From Natronomonas sp. (lineage in GTDB: Archaea > Halobacteriota > Halobacteria > Halobacteriales > Haloarculaceae), in the NCBI RefSeq assembly GCF_028274965.1, contig NZ_JAQCNO010000056.1:1-57883 (forward strand): DNA of 57,883 nucleotides, written 5' to 3'. Shown in pieces: positions 9,121-17,605 of the stretch. Every line of letters begins with the position of its first letter. The stretch's first letter is position 1. The position numbers were made by a program, and so were the translations under genes. The notes beneath the pieces are model-generated. The model made no database searches. It was not told the DNA's origin and worked only from the letters and a program-made list of their open reading frames with translations.

Positions 9121-9816
9121 ATGGCGCGCGAGATCGCCGACGGCGTCTGGCTTCTCGACGTCGCGTGGCCGGAGCCGATCGGCGCGAACGCGTACCTCGT
9201 CGACGACGGCGAGGTGACACTCGTCGACGCGGGCGTCCCGGTTCCCCGCCGGCCGTTGGCCGGGGAGATCCGCGCGACGGGCCACTCGGTGTCGGCGCTC
9301 GATCGCGTGCTGTTGACGCACTACGACATCGATCACGTCGGGGGGTTGGCGCGGATCGACGCGGACGTTCCGACGCACCTCGGCCGGGCCGATCTCCGTC
9401 TCGTCAGGCGGTCGTGGTCGCCGCCGTGGCGGCATCACAAGGGCGCGTTCCACCGGATCGTCCGCCGGGTGTACTCCCTTTCGGATACGGACCTCCGGGG
9501 CGTCGACGACGGCGACCGGATCGGCGGGTTCGAGGCGTTTCACACCCCCGGGCACAACCCCGGCCACACCGTCTTTTTGCACCCGGCCTCCGGGACCGCG
9601 CTGCTCGGTGACCTCGTCTGGAGCACCGACGAGGGGCTCCTCGCGCCGCCGTGGTTCGACTCCTACGACACCGCCCGGATCACCCGCAGCATCGCCCGGA
9701 TCGCGGGCGAGTCCTTCGAGATCGCCTGCCCGGGGCACGGTCCGCCGCTCGCGGGCGGGGCAGCGGCGGCGCTCGCGGAGTTTGCCGCCGTCCCCGGGGA
9801 CGGCCCCCGGCCGTGA
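9121..9816 (+). CDS. MBL-fold metallo-hydrolase
   Basis: This 231-residue metallo-beta-lactamase fold protein has motif THYDIDHVGG (His67, Asp69, Asp71, His72). An Asp replaces the second His of the usual HxHxDH, a known variant. Further ligands are in TPGHNPGHTVFL, LLGDLVW and the C-terminal CPGHGPPL. The architecture is that of glyoxalase II-like hydrolases; the substrate is not identifiable. The stop is immediately upstream of the YbaK-like gene: a GTG at 9813 overlaps it by four bases in frame with that gene, suggesting coupled translation. Confidence 0.85.
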   Translation: MAREIADGVWLLDVAWPEPIGANAYLVDDGEVTLVDAGVPVPRRPLAGEIRATGHSVSALDRVLLTHYDIDHVGGLARIDADVPTHLGRADLRLVRRSWSPPWRHHKGAFHRIVRRVYSLSDTDLRGVDDGDRIGGFEAFHTPGHNPGHTVFLHPASGTALLGDLVWSTDEGLLAPPWFDSYDTARITRSIARIAGESFEIACPGHGPPLAGGAAAALAEFAAVPGDGPRP

Positions 9817-9854
9817 CCGTGGGGTTCAAGCGTTCGACCGACCTCACGGCGTTT

Positions 9855-10331
9855 ATGCACCCGCGGGCAGCGGAGTTCGCACGGCGCGTCAGCGAGGAGC
9901 ACGGGACCGAGATCGACGTCCACGAGTTCCCCGAGGGGACCAAAACCGCGGCCGACGCGGCCGAGGCGGTCGGGTGCTCGGTCGCACAGATCGCGAGCGG
10001 GATCGTCCTCTCGGCCGACGGCGACCTCGTCGTCTCGGTGACGAGCGGCGCGAACCGGGCCGACGAGGCGAAGATCGCCGAGTTGGTCGGCGTCGATCCG
10101 GCGGCGGTGTCGATGGCCGGCGCCGACGAGATCAAGCGAACGCTCGGGTGGTCGATCGGCGGTGTGCCGCCGTTCTGCTACGACGCGCCGGTGCCGGTGT
10201 TTCTCGACGAGACGCTCACCGACTTCGAGGAGGTGTGGGCCGCCGCCGGAACGCCCGAGGCCGTCTTCCCGATCGATCCGGACACCCTCGCGGCCCTCGC
10301 CGACGCGATCGTCGCGGACGTCCGCCAGTAG
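9855..10331 (+). CDS. YbaK/EbsC-family aminoacyl-tRNA deacylase
   Basis: YbaK-type proteins hydrolyse mischarged aminoacyl-tRNAs such as Cys-tRNA-Pro. The 158 residues from MHPRAAEFARRV include EFPEGTKTAADAAEAVGCSVAQIASGIVL and a SGANRADEAKIAELVG segment. They also have the conserved GWSIGGVPPF near residue 95, where family members hold the active-site Lys/Gly loop. I favour the ATG at 9855 because homologues of this type begin there. The GTG at 9813 would add 14 residues and overlap the previous stop by four bases. The exact tRNA substrate is unknown. Confidence 0.85.
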   Translation: MHPRAAEFARRVSEEHGTEIDVHEFPEGTKTAADAAEAVGCSVAQIASGIVLSADGDLVVSVTSGANRADEAKIAELVGVDPAAVSMAGADEIKRTLGWSIGGVPPFCYDAPVPVFLDETLTDFEEVWAAAGTPEAVFPIDPDTLAALADAIVADVRQ

Positions 10332-10413
10332 TCCGGCGATCGGAACGGGCCAGACGCCCCGGGGCGTCGCACCCGCGACGCGTTATTATCTTCTCCCGCG
10401 TTCGATGGGAAAG

Positions 10414-10439
10414 TTATTATATCGTAGGCACATATTGTG
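10414..10439 (+). promoter_or_regulatory. promoter and candidate operator of the zinc importer operon
   Basis: A TATA-like TTATTATATC (10414-10423) is followed by an imperfect palindrome CACATATTGTG (10429-10439) just before the ATG at 10446. The TATA-to-ATG spacing of about 28 bases suggests a leaderless transcript, so the palindrome would sit on the transcription start. A repressor such as a DtxR/SirR- or Zur-like metal sensor binding here is an inference. A direct repeat GTTATTAT also occurs at 10382 and 10413. Confidence 0.45.
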
Positions 10440-10445
10440 AAACAG

Positions 10446-11447
10446 ATGGGACTCACCAGACGTCAGGCGCTTTCGGCGGCCGCGGCGGCAGGCGCTGCCG
10501 GAGCGACGGCCGGCTGTCTCGGCGGATCGGCCAGCGAAGCCGACCCCGCCCCGGGCGATACGACCGCCCGCTCCTCGTTTTTCGTCTTCGGCGACGTCAC
10601 GGACCGCGTCGCCGGCGACGCCGCGACGAGCGACCTCCTCGTGCCGATCGGACAGCACGGCCACGGGTGGGAACCGGGGCCGCGGGTCCGCGAGGACGTC
10701 CGCCGCTCGGAGCTGTTCGTCCACGGGATGGAGGGGTTCCAGCCGTGGACGGACGCCATCCGCCGGGACCTCCGGGCCGACGGGACGGACGTGACCACCG
10801 TCGACATCAGCGCCGACGTCTCGCTGATCGGGACCGGCGAGCACGCGAGCGACGGCCACGATCACGACCACGAGCATAGCCACGACGGCGAGGGCGGCGA
10901 CAGCGACGGCGGGACGCCCGACCCGCACTTCTGGATGGACCCACTCCGGACGCGGGACGCGGCCGAAACCGTTCGCGCCGCGCTCGCCGATGTCGACCCG
11001 GACAACGCCGAGGCCTACGCCGAGAACGCCGCGGCCTTCGGCGCCGACCTCGAGGCGCTCCACGAGCGGATCGAGTCCGTCGTGGCGGCCGCGTCGAACG
11101 ACGTCATCCTGGTCGCCGGACACGACTCCTTCGGGTACTTCGCCGACCGCTACGGCGTCACCGTCGAGTCGCTCACCGACGTCTCCCCCGACGACCGCCC
11201 GACGACGCGCGACATCGAGCGCGCACAACAGCTCATCGACACCCACGACCTCCGGTACATCTGCGCCGATCCGCTCGAACCCCAGGAGGCGGCCGAGCAG
11301 TTGGCAAGCGAGACCGGCGTCGAGGGGGTGTTGCCGCTCACGGCGATGCCCGGCCTGACGGAGGCCTGGAGCGACGACGGGTGGGGCTACGTCTCGATCA
11401 TGGAAACCGTCAATCTCCCCTCGGTAGAACGCACACTGAACGCATAA
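10446..11447 (+). CDS. znuA: zinc ABC transporter substrate-binding lipoprotein
   Basis: This is a cluster A-1 metal-binding protein of 333 residues. The N-terminus has a twin-arginine-like LTRRQALSAAAAAG and lipobox TAGC, so it is probably a Tat-exported lipoprotein. A His/Asp-rich loop (DGHDHDHEHSHDGEGG) near residue 138 is typical of zinc-binding ZnuA. Metal ligands are expected at His in GQHGHGWEP, in PDPHFWMDPL, and at the AGHDSFGYFADRYG histidine. The ATG is preferred to the GTG nine bases upstream because of TATA spacing. Its stop overlaps the ATPase start by one base (TAATG). Zinc is favoured over manganese by the His loop. Confidence 0.88.
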   Translation: MGLTRRQALSAAAAAGAAGATAGCLGGSASEADPAPGDTTARSSFFVFGDVTDRVAGDAATSDLLVPIGQHGHGWEPGPRVREDVRRSELFVHGMEGFQPWTDAIRRDLRADGTDVTTVDISADVSLIGTGEHASDGHDHDHEHSHDGEGGDSDGGTPDPHFWMDPLRTRDAAETVRAALADVDPDNAEAYAENAAAFGADLEALHERIESVVAAASNDVILVAGHDSFGYFADRYGVTVESLTDVSPDDRPTTRDIERAQQLIDTHDLRYICADPLEPQEAAEQLASETGVEGVLPLTAMPGLTEAWSDDGWGYVSIMETVNLPSVERTLNA

Positions 11448-12184
11448 TGGCCGCGATCGAACTCGAGGACGTCACGTTCGGGTACGGCGAACAGCCCGTC
11501 GTCGAGTCGGTCTCGCTCGACGTCGCCGCGGGGGAGTTCCTCGGCCTCGTCGGCCCGAACGGGTCGGGGAAGACGACGCTTCTGCGGCTGGTAATCGGCC
11601 TCGAAACGCCCGACAGCGGGGCGGTTCGGCTGTTCGGCGATCCGGCCCACGAGTTCGCGGACGGCGAGCGGATCGGATACGTCCCACAGGACGTGACGAG
11701 CGCGAAAAACCAGATGCCCGTCACCGTCGAGGAGGTCGTCCGGATGGGCCGCTACCCCCACCGATGGATCGGCGGGTTCAGCGACGAGGACCGCCGCTCG
11801 GTCCGGGCGGCGATCGAACGCGTCGGGATCGGCGATCTCGCGGACAGACGCGTCGGCCGCCTCTCTGGCGGACAGCGACAGCGCGTGTTCATCGCGCGCG
11901 CGCTCGCCGGCGAGGCGGACCTGCTCGCGCTCGACGAACCGACCGTCGGCGTCGACGCCGAGTCGCGGGAGGCGTTCTACCGGCTGTTGCACGAACTGAA
12001 CGACGAGGGGCTCACGATCGTCCTCATCGAACACGACATCGGCGTCGTAACGACCCATGCCTCCGAGATCGCCTGTCTCAACCGGACGCTGTTTTTCCAC
12101 GGCGACCCGGACGCCTTCGTCGAGACGGACGCGCTCGCAAACGCCTACGGGGGCGGCCAGCGCGTCGTCCACCACGACCACTGA
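11447..12184 (+). CDS. znuC: zinc ABC transporter ATP-binding protein
   Basis: This is a 245-residue ABC ATPase with Walker A GPNGSGKTT (residues 36-44), Q-loop VPQDVTSAKNQ, signature LSGGQRQRV, Walker B LLALDEPTVGVD and the H-loop His in LIEHDIGVV. It energises metal import with the flanking binding protein and permease. The start overlaps the substrate-binding gene's stop by one base and the permease starts 15 bases after its stop, so the three form one operon. All catalytic motifs are intact. Confidence 0.92.
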   Translation: MAAIELEDVTFGYGEQPVVESVSLDVAAGEFLGLVGPNGSGKTTLLRLVIGLETPDSGAVRLFGDPAHEFADGERIGYVPQDVTSAKNQMPVTVEEVVRMGRYPHRWIGGFSDEDRRSVRAAIERVGIGDLADRRVGRLSGGQRQRVFIARALAGEADLLALDEPTVGVDAESREAFYRLLHELNDEGLTIVLIEHDIGVVTTHASEIACLNRTLFFHGDPDAFVETDALANAYGGGQRVVHHDH

Positions 12185-12198
12185 CACAGGGAACACGG

Positions 12199-13233
12199 AT
12201 GCACTCACCCACACACGCGGCGGCTCCACCGCACGCGCTCGCCGGCGTCCCGAGTCGGCTCTCCGAGGCGGTCCTCGAGGGGCTCTGGGGGACCGCGATG
12301 GACGCCCTCGCCCGGGCGAGCGGCGTCGAGATGCTCGGGTTCCCGTTCATGCAGCGGGCCTACCTCGCGGCCGTCTGCGTCGCGCTCATCGGCCCGCTCG
12401 TCGGGGTGTTTCTCGTCCACCGCGAGATGTCGATGATCGGCGACACGCTCGCGCACTCGGCGTTCGCCGGCGTCGCGGCGGGGCTGTTCGTGAACTCGCT
12501 TTTCGCGGTGACGGTCCCGCCGCTGCTGGCGGCGCTTGTCGTCGCGGCCGTCGCCGCGCTGCTCGTCCAGACGCTCGTCGATTACGCCGGCGCGTACCGC
12601 GACACGTCGCTCGCGATCGTGCTGACCGGCTCCTTCGCCGTCGGAAGCGTCCTGATCACGGCGACGGACGGCGGGATCGCCGTCGGGATCAACGCCTACC
12701 TCTTCGGCTCGCTCGCGACGGTCTCGGAGACGAACGCCGCGCTTCTCGTTGCGATGACCGCCGTCGTCGCCGCCGTCGTCGCGGCGGCCTACCGGCCGCT
12801 TTTGTACGTGACCTTCGACGAGGTCGGCGCCCGCGCCGCGGGGCTTGACGTCGCCCGCTACAACCGGCTGCTCGCGGTGTTGACCGCGGTCGTGGTCGTC
12901 GGCGCGATGCAGATCATGGGCGTGATCCTCGTCGCCGCCATGCTCGTCGTCCCGGTCGCCGCATCAACGTCGGTGACCGGATTCAAGCGGTCGGTCGCGG
13001 CTGCAATCGCCGCCGGCCAGTTCGCCACCATCGCCGGCGTAACGGCGTCGTACTGGTACGACGTCGCCGCGGGCGGGACGATTGTCCTCGTCGCGATCGG
13101 GGTGTACCTCGCCGCCGAAACGCGGGACCGACTCCGGTCTCGGTCGAGCGGATCGGGGAGAAAAACGGACGACAGTCCGACGCCTCGAACGGCCGTTTCG
13201 GCTGACGGCGGCGACGAGGCGGACCCGGAGTGA
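12199..13233 (+). CDS. znuB: zinc ABC transporter permease
   Basis: This 344-residue integral membrane protein has eight or nine hydrophobic segments between residues about 50 and 310. It contains the family sequence VHREMSMIGDTLAHSAFAGVAAG and the coupling region VARYNRLLAVLTAVVVVGAMQIMGVILVAAMLVVP, as in ZnuB/MntB permeases. About 45 N-terminal residues before the first helix and 40 C-terminal residues are polar and probably cytoplasmic. The ATG at 12199 is chosen from the 15-base gap after the ATPase gene; the longer frame upstream overlaps that gene and is not coding. Confidence 0.9.
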   Translation: MHSPTHAAAPPHALAGVPSRLSEAVLEGLWGTAMDALARASGVEMLGFPFMQRAYLAAVCVALIGPLVGVFLVHREMSMIGDTLAHSAFAGVAAGLFVNSLFAVTVPPLLAALVVAAVAALLVQTLVDYAGAYRDTSLAIVLTGSFAVGSVLITATDGGIAVGINAYLFGSLATVSETNAALLVAMTAVVAAVVAAAYRPLLYVTFDEVGARAAGLDVARYNRLLAVLTAVVVVGAMQIMGVILVAAMLVVPVAASTSVTGFKRSVAAAIAAGQFATIAGVTASYWYDVAAGGTIVLVAIGVYLAAETRDRLRSRSSGSGRKTDDSPTPRTAVSADGGDEADPE

Positions 13234-13303
13234 CGTCGCCGAACCGTAACCGACCGCTGAGCCGGGGCGGATGTGTCGCGGGTCGCGGATCGTCCCGGGC
13301 CGA

Positions 13304-13693
13304 TCACCGGACGGCTTGGACCTTCTCCAACAGCGTCGGCTTGTCCTGTACGCCGACCATCCGATCGCTGATTTCCCCGTCGTCGAAGAGGTACACCGTC
13401 GGCACGCCCTGCACCTGGTACTCGGCGGCGAGGTCCTGGTGGGCGTCGATGTCGACTTTCAGCACGGCCGCGTCGGTCTCGGCCGCGATCTCCGCGACGG
13501 TCGGAGCGAGCATCTTACAGGGACCGCACCAGTCGGCGTAGAAATCGACGAGCGCGACGCCGTGTTTCCCGAGGAGCTCCGCCAGGTGATCGGCCCCCTC
13601 GACGTGGATCGGCTCGTCCGGGGCGCCCGTCCGTTCGGCCAGTTTCTCCCGTTTTCGCTCGCGGATGCGCTCGATGTCCTCAGAGTCGCTCAT
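13304..13693 (-). CDS. trxA: thioredoxin
   Basis: This 129-residue thioredoxin has the active site WCGPC (Cys56 and Cys59) in ALVDFYADWCGPCKM and the cis-proline in QGVPTVYLF. An N-terminal extension of about 35 charged residues (RERKREKLAE...) precedes the fold, common in haloarchaeal thioredoxins. It reduces protein disulfides in the cytoplasm. The gene is convergent with the zinc permease. A further upstream start is possible but would add residues without thioredoxin character. Confidence 0.92.
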   Translation of the reverse strand: MSDSEDIERIRERKREKLAERTGAPDEPIHVEGADHLAELLGKHGVALVDFYADWCGPCKMLAPTVAEIAAETDAAVLKVDIDAHQDLAAEYQVQGVPTVYLFDDGEISDRMVGVQDKPTLLEKVQAVR

Positions 13694-13818
13694 ACGCACG
13701 TGTAGGTCGGATGTCGGATTAACTCCTTCGGGGCTGTGCGATCCCTGCGTCACCCGCGCTCCGAACCCCGCAGAGAGCCACCGACAACAGTTAAGGGGAG
13801 CCGATACGACCGCCCGCC

Positions 13819-14106
13819 ATGGAGACGGAGCCCACACCCCAGGAGATCACCTCCCTCGTCGGCCGCGAAGTGTACTCGAACAGCGGCGTCTTCGTCGGCG
13901 AGATCGAGGACATCCGCCTCGACCTACAGGAGGAGGCGGTCACCGGCCTCGCGCTCGGAAAAATAAACCGCGAACTCTTCGGCGCCCGCGTCCCGGCATC
14001 CGAGGGCGTCATCGTCCCGTACCGCTGGGTCAGAGCGGTCGGGGACGTCGTCCTCATCAACGACATCGTCGAACGGCTCCGCGACGCCGAGGGCGACGAG
14101 GACTAG
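13819..14106 (+). CDS. PRC-barrel domain protein
   Basis: This is a single PRC-barrel domain of 95 residues: LVGREVYSNSGVFVGEIEDIRLDLQEEAVTG, then a second strand set ending GVIVPYRWVRAVGDVVLIND. Small free-standing PRC-barrel proteins are widespread in haloarchaea. Bacterial relatives include the RimM C-domain and photosynthetic reaction-centre H subunit, and some archaeal ones bind CdpB or take part in cell division. This one cannot be assigned to a specific role. Its stop overlaps the end of the convergent DHH/TrkA-N gene by four bases. Confidence 0.8.
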   Translation: METEPTPQEITSLVGREVYSNSGVFVGEIEDIRLDLQEEAVTGLALGKINRELFGARVPASEGVIVPYRWVRAVGDVVLINDIVERLRDAEGDED

Positions 14107-15530
14107 CTCCCGTTGGATCCGTCCCCGCTCCCGCCCTCGACGCCCAGCGCCTCGAAGAGCTTCGATCGGACCGCCTGCTCGGTCAACTCCAGCAGCGTCT
14201 CTCTGTTGTCGCCGGTCGTTTCGAGCCCGGTGAATATCCCCAGCGGGATCTCCGCCGAGGCGTCCGTCGAGTGCCCCAGGACCTCGCCGATCTCCTCGAA
14301 GGCGTCCTGAAGCACGTTGCCGATGTCGATCCGGATGTCCTTCGAGCGCGCGGCGAGATAGATCGTGTTGTCGGCGATGGCGAACACCGCCGACGTCGTG
14401 ATGCCCTCGAGGTTCAGGAGGTGTTGGGCGGCCTGCGAGAGGGCGTCCCGATCGCGGATGAACCCCGCGTTCGACACCAGATGCGACCCCTTCACCTCGC
14501 GGTTCCGGATCGCCTCGGCGAGCACGTCGAGCGTCTCGGGGCTCATCGAGGGCGACTCGACCTGCTCGAGCGTGTCGTGGTTCGCAAAGGGGTACAGATA
14601 CGCCGCCGCCGTCAGGTCCGCCGGCGTCGTGTCCCGCTTGAAATCGAGCGTCTCCACGCGGATGCCGTACAGAAGCGCCGTCGCAACCTCCTCGGTGAGG
14701 CTGAGATCGAGCTCCTGGATGTACTTCGTGAGTATCGTCGACGTCGAGGAGACGTTCGACCGGACGTCGCTGAACTCGGCCCCGTACTCGACCTCGGGCT
14801 CGAAGTGGTCGATGAGGATGTCGACGGTGGCGTCGGTCACCGGATCGGTCGCCTTCGCGCAGTCGACGAGCGCGAGCGTGTCGTACCCGTCGATGTCGAC
14901 ATCGCCGAAGGGGACCAGATCGATGCCGAGGAGGTTCACGAACGCGCGGTCCTCCTGGTGGCCGATCTCGCCCTCATAAAGGATGTCCGCCTCGACGTCT
15001 CTGGACTCGGCGATCGCCTGCAGCGCGACCGCCGACGCGATGGAGTCCGGCCCCGGCGAGCGGTGTGCGAGGACCGCAAGCGACTCGCCGCGGTCGATGA
15101 TCTCGGCCAATTGCGTGGTCTTGTACTCGAGTTCGCCCTGTTCGAGGGCCCTGAGCGCCGAATCCGCGATCACCGCCGAGGGGTTTATGACGACGTCCGC
15201 CCCGGCCTGTTTGAGCTCGTCCGCCGTGACGGGATCGGAGGCGCGGACGACGAGAAACCGCTTTCCCTCGCGCCCCCTGAGGTGCTCGACGGCGGCTTTG
15301 TTCGCGTCGATGTCCGACGAGAGGACGAGAACGACGTCCCGGTCGGCGATCGCCTCCGCCGCGGCGGGCTCTCTGATATCGGCCGTTCGGGCGTCGAGGT
15401 CCTGGTCCCTGAGCGCCTCGACGCGGCTCTCGTCGCGGTCGAGGATGAGAACGTCCCGTCCCTCATCGACGAGCTCTTCCGCGACGGCGTGGCCGACGCT
15501 CCCACAGCCGAGGATCGCGTACGTCGACAT
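14103..15530 (-). CDS. DHH-family phosphoesterase with N-terminal TrkA-N domain
   Basis: The 475 residues start with a Rossmann TrkA-N/RCK domain (YAILGCGSVGHAVAEELV; DRDES binding the adenine ribose) to about residue 130. A DHH-DHHA1 phosphoesterase follows. The first DHH motif reads HRSPGPDSIASA and the second DILIDHFEPE, so one Asp and one His of the canonical motifs are changed. The DHHA1 region near the end has TSAVFAIADNTIYLAARS and the GHSTDASAEIP loop. Such fusions may hydrolyse cyclic dinucleotides or nanoRNA under nucleotide or ion control; that is family knowledge and not shown here. Two other in-frame ATGs lie shortly upstream. Confidence 0.82.
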   Translation of the reverse strand: MSTYAILGCGSVGHAVAEELVDEGRDVLILDRDESRVEALRDQDLDARTADIREPAAAEAIADRDVVLVLSSDIDANKAAVEHLRGREGKRFLVVRASDPVTADELKQAGADVVINPSAVIADSALRALEQGELEYKTTQLAEIIDRGESLAVLAHRSPGPDSIASAVALQAIAESRDVEADILYEGEIGHQEDRAFVNLLGIDLVPFGDVDIDGYDTLALVDCAKATDPVTDATVDILIDHFEPEVEYGAEFSDVRSNVSSTSTILTKYIQELDLSLTEEVATALLYGIRVETLDFKRDTTPADLTAAAYLYPFANHDTLEQVESPSMSPETLDVLAEAIRNREVKGSHLVSNAGFIRDRDALSQAAQHLLNLEGITTSAVFAIADNTIYLAARSKDIRIDIGNVLQDAFEEIGEVLGHSTDASAEIPLGIFTGLETTGDNRETLLELTEQAVRSKLFEALGVEGGSGDGSNGS

Positions 15531-15678
15531 CGAGGCCATCGAGATGGCGGTGCTCATGCTGTCCGCGACGACGGACGGCGGACACTTAATACGCCCGTAC
15601 CGTTCTGCGCCGTCGCCGTCCCCCGATCCCGGCGGGGAACGCAACCTATTTCAGTCGACCGACGGTACGGTTGTTTGT

Positions 15679-15752
15679 GGGCCGATAGCTCAGTCAGGGA
15701 GAGCATCTGGCTCTTAACCAGACGGTCGGGGGTTCAAATCCCCCTCGGCCCG
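15679..15752 (+). tRNA. tRNA-Lys (CUU)
   Basis: Acceptor GGGCCGA pairs with TCGGCCC, the T arm has GGTTCAAATCC, and the anticodon loop CTCTTAA gives anticodon CTT for lysine. The discriminator is G and no CCA is encoded. No intron or integrated element is visible at its 3' end. Confidence 0.95.
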
Positions 15753-15758
15753 TTTTTT
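15753..15758 (+). terminator. T-run terminator after tRNA-Lys
   Basis: Six consecutive T directly follow the tRNA 3' end. A T-rich run on the non-template strand is the usual archaeal intrinsic termination signal. Confidence 0.5.
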
Positions 15759-15968
15759 GCGGGAAACCCGTATCATAAAAAGAAGCGTCGCTTTCCGCCC
15801 GGAGCCCTGCGCCCGCTCCGACCCGAGGCCGTCGGTCGCGCACGTCGCGACGTCGAGCCACTCGTCGGCTCCCGCGATCAGGTGCATCCGGTTCTCGGGT
15901 CTCGATCGACGCCGCTCGAGGCTATCGCGTGCTCGCGGGACGAACCGCCCTAAAACAGAGTCGATCCG

Positions 15969-16859
15969 CTATAGCTTGCCGGCCTTCTGCAGCTTCATCA
16001 GGTCCTCGGTGTCGAGGGTCTCGCCGTCCTTGAACTGCTGGTAGATCTCCTCGGCCTCCTCCTTTGCGGCCTCGCGCTCCTCGGCGCGGCCCTCCTCGCG
16101 CTGCTCTTCTTCCTCCTTGTCGAGTTCGCGGAGCCGCTTTTGGACGCGGACGAAGTCCTCGTGGTGGCGGTCGGCGGCCTCCTGGGCCTCGACGAACTTG
16201 TCGTGCCACTCGTCGGCCTCGTCGCGGATGTCGTCGGCCTCCCGGTAGGCCTCGATCATCTGGTTGTGGTGCTCTTGGGCCTGATCGGCCAGTTCGGTCA
16301 CCTTCTGGTGGTGTTTCGACGCCTCCGCACGGACCTCCTGGGCCTCGGCTTTGATCTCCTCGAGGTCGCCGCCCTGATCGAGCTTCTCCTTGCGCTCGGA
16401 GAGCTTCTCGCGTTTGTTCTCGATCTTCTCGATGAGTTCGCGCTCGTCGTCGCTCGAGAGAACCTCCGTCTGCTGTTTGAACTCGAGTTCCTCGATCTCC
16501 TCTTTGAGTTTGTCGACGCTTTTGCCCTCGTTCAGCTCGAGGTCGTCCTTGAGTTCGTCGACCTCATCGAAGAGCTCGTTGGCCTTCGCGTTGAGTTCGT
16601 TCCGGCTCTCTTTGTGCTCTTGGACCTTCTCGTTGAGCTCGTCGCGCTTCTCGCGGTGTTCCTGGGCCTCGTCGACCTTCTCTCGCGTCTTCGCGTTGAA
16701 CTCATCGCGCTTGGAGGCGCGCTCGGAGGCCATCTGGTTCAGCTCGTTGCGCCGGTCGCGGAGCTGCCCGGCCTTCTTTATGAGCTGGCCCTTCGATTTG
16801 TTCTCGAGATCGTCTTCTGTCAGTTCTACGTTGTCGGATTCGTCGATTGACTCTGCCAT
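15969..16859 (-). CDS. long coiled-coil protein, conserved in haloarchaea
   Basis: This 296-residue protein is almost entirely Glu/Lys/Arg/Gln-rich heptad sequence (for example REKVDEAQEHREKRDELNEKV and SKHHQKVTELADQAQEHHNQ) from about residue 25 to 265. It ends with a short compact stretch, YQQFKDGETLDTEDLMKLQKAGKL. It has no signal peptide, membrane segment or nucleotide motif. Conserved coiled-coil proteins of this type occur in archaea and have sometimes been labelled phosphoserine phosphatase without support. A structural or scaffold role is plausible; the function is unknown. Confidence 0.8.
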   Translation of the reverse strand: MAESIDESDNVELTEDDLENKSKGQLIKKAGQLRDRRNELNQMASERASKRDEFNAKTREKVDEAQEHREKRDELNEKVQEHKESRNELNAKANELFDEVDELKDDLELNEGKSVDKLKEEIEELEFKQQTEVLSSDDERELIEKIENKREKLSERKEKLDQGGDLEEIKAEAQEVRAEASKHHQKVTELADQAQEHHNQMIEAYREADDIRDEADEWHDKFVEAQEAADRHHEDFVRVQKRLRELDKEEEEQREEGRAEEREAAKEEAEEIYQQFKDGETLDTEDLMKLQKAGKL

Positions 16860-17014
16860 GGTTGTTCACGTTACTCCATTACCGCTCCGGCCGCGGACAG
16901 CAACCGCTGCTGAAACGTCGGTCGCCGTATAAGCAAGGTTCCCTGTCATTCTGGTCCGCTGACGATGCTGCCGAACGCCGGACGCGTTCTGGTACGTGGT
17001 GATACATCGTTTCC

Positions 17015-17024
17015 ATATTTAAAT
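17015..17024 (-). promoter_or_regulatory. candidate TATA box upstream of the coiled-coil gene
   Basis: ATTTAAATAT on the minus strand resembles a strong archaeal TATA box but is about 155 bases before the start at 16859, which would imply a long leader. A weaker CTTATACGG sits at about 16926-16934. The 276-base gap (16860-17135) holds these signals and no convincing gene. Confidence 0.3.
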
Positions 17025-17103
17025 CCTTTGGAGCCCGGGACCCGTGGAAACGCCTGCCATACCCGGATACGCCCGCCGGAGCGCCCGTTCGGAGTCCGCT
17101 CTG

Positions 17104-17109
17104 TTTAAG
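17104..17109 (+). promoter_or_regulatory. TATA-like box for the DUF371 gene
   Basis: TTTAAG lies 27-32 bases before the ATG at 17136, the spacing of a leaderless promoter. Confidence 0.45.
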
Positions 17110-17135
17110 CCGACGAGCGACGGTGAACACGGTAT

Positions 17136-17552
17136 ATGCGACAACGCGTGCGGGCGAGCGGCCACGAGAACGTCACCGCCGAACACGCGAGCACGTTCGA
17201 GTTCACGAGCGACGACTGGCTGACGCCGGCCGGCGACTGCATCCTCGGCGTCGAGGCGGAGCCGGTCCCGGCCGGCTTCGACGACGCCTTCGTGAGCGCC
17301 TGTCGGTCCGCCGACGCCGCGATCACCGCGACGGTCCGCGTCGGCGGCGCCGAACAGACGATCCGGGGGCGCGGCCACCCGGAGTTGCGCTTCGAGAGCG
17401 ACCGCAGCATGGTGTGTCGGACGAGCGAGTACGTCGACGACCGGACGGTCATGATCGACGCCGAGGCCGCTGCGGCAGACGTCGACCGCGGGATCGTCGC
17501 CGAACTGGCCGCGGGCGCGACCGTCGAGTGCGTGCTCGAGGTCGATCGCTGA
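17136..17552 (+). CDS. DUF371 family protein
   Basis: This is a 138-residue archaeal protein of the DUF371 type. It begins RASGHENVTAEHASTFEFTSDDWLTPAGDCILGVEA, then has AAITATVRVGGAEQTIRGRGHPELRF and a C-terminal STEYVDDRTVMID-like segment. These proteins are small, conserved in archaea and of unknown biochemical function. It lies 53 bases upstream of nth in the same direction and could share its transcript. Confidence 0.8.
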   Translation: MRQRVRASGHENVTAEHASTFEFTSDDWLTPAGDCILGVEAEPVPAGFDDAFVSACRSADAAITATVRVGGAEQTIRGRGHPELRFESDRSMVCRTSEYVDDRTVMIDAEAAAADVDRGIVAELAAGATVECVLEVDR

Positions 17553-17605
17553 GCGTCCGGTTCGTCGGTGGACAGCGTTTTGCCACGATCGCCCGTAGGG
17601 TCGGC

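Noticed and set aside
15679..15968. Integration at tRNA-Lys
   Set aside because: The tRNA is intact and followed by a T-run; no duplicated tRNA 3' end was seen in the following sequence or in the nth element.
16879..17130. Small minus-strand ORF upstream of the coiled-coil gene
   Set aside because: Basic, low-information composition; the strong TATA-like sequence falls inside it. I see only promoter sequence here.
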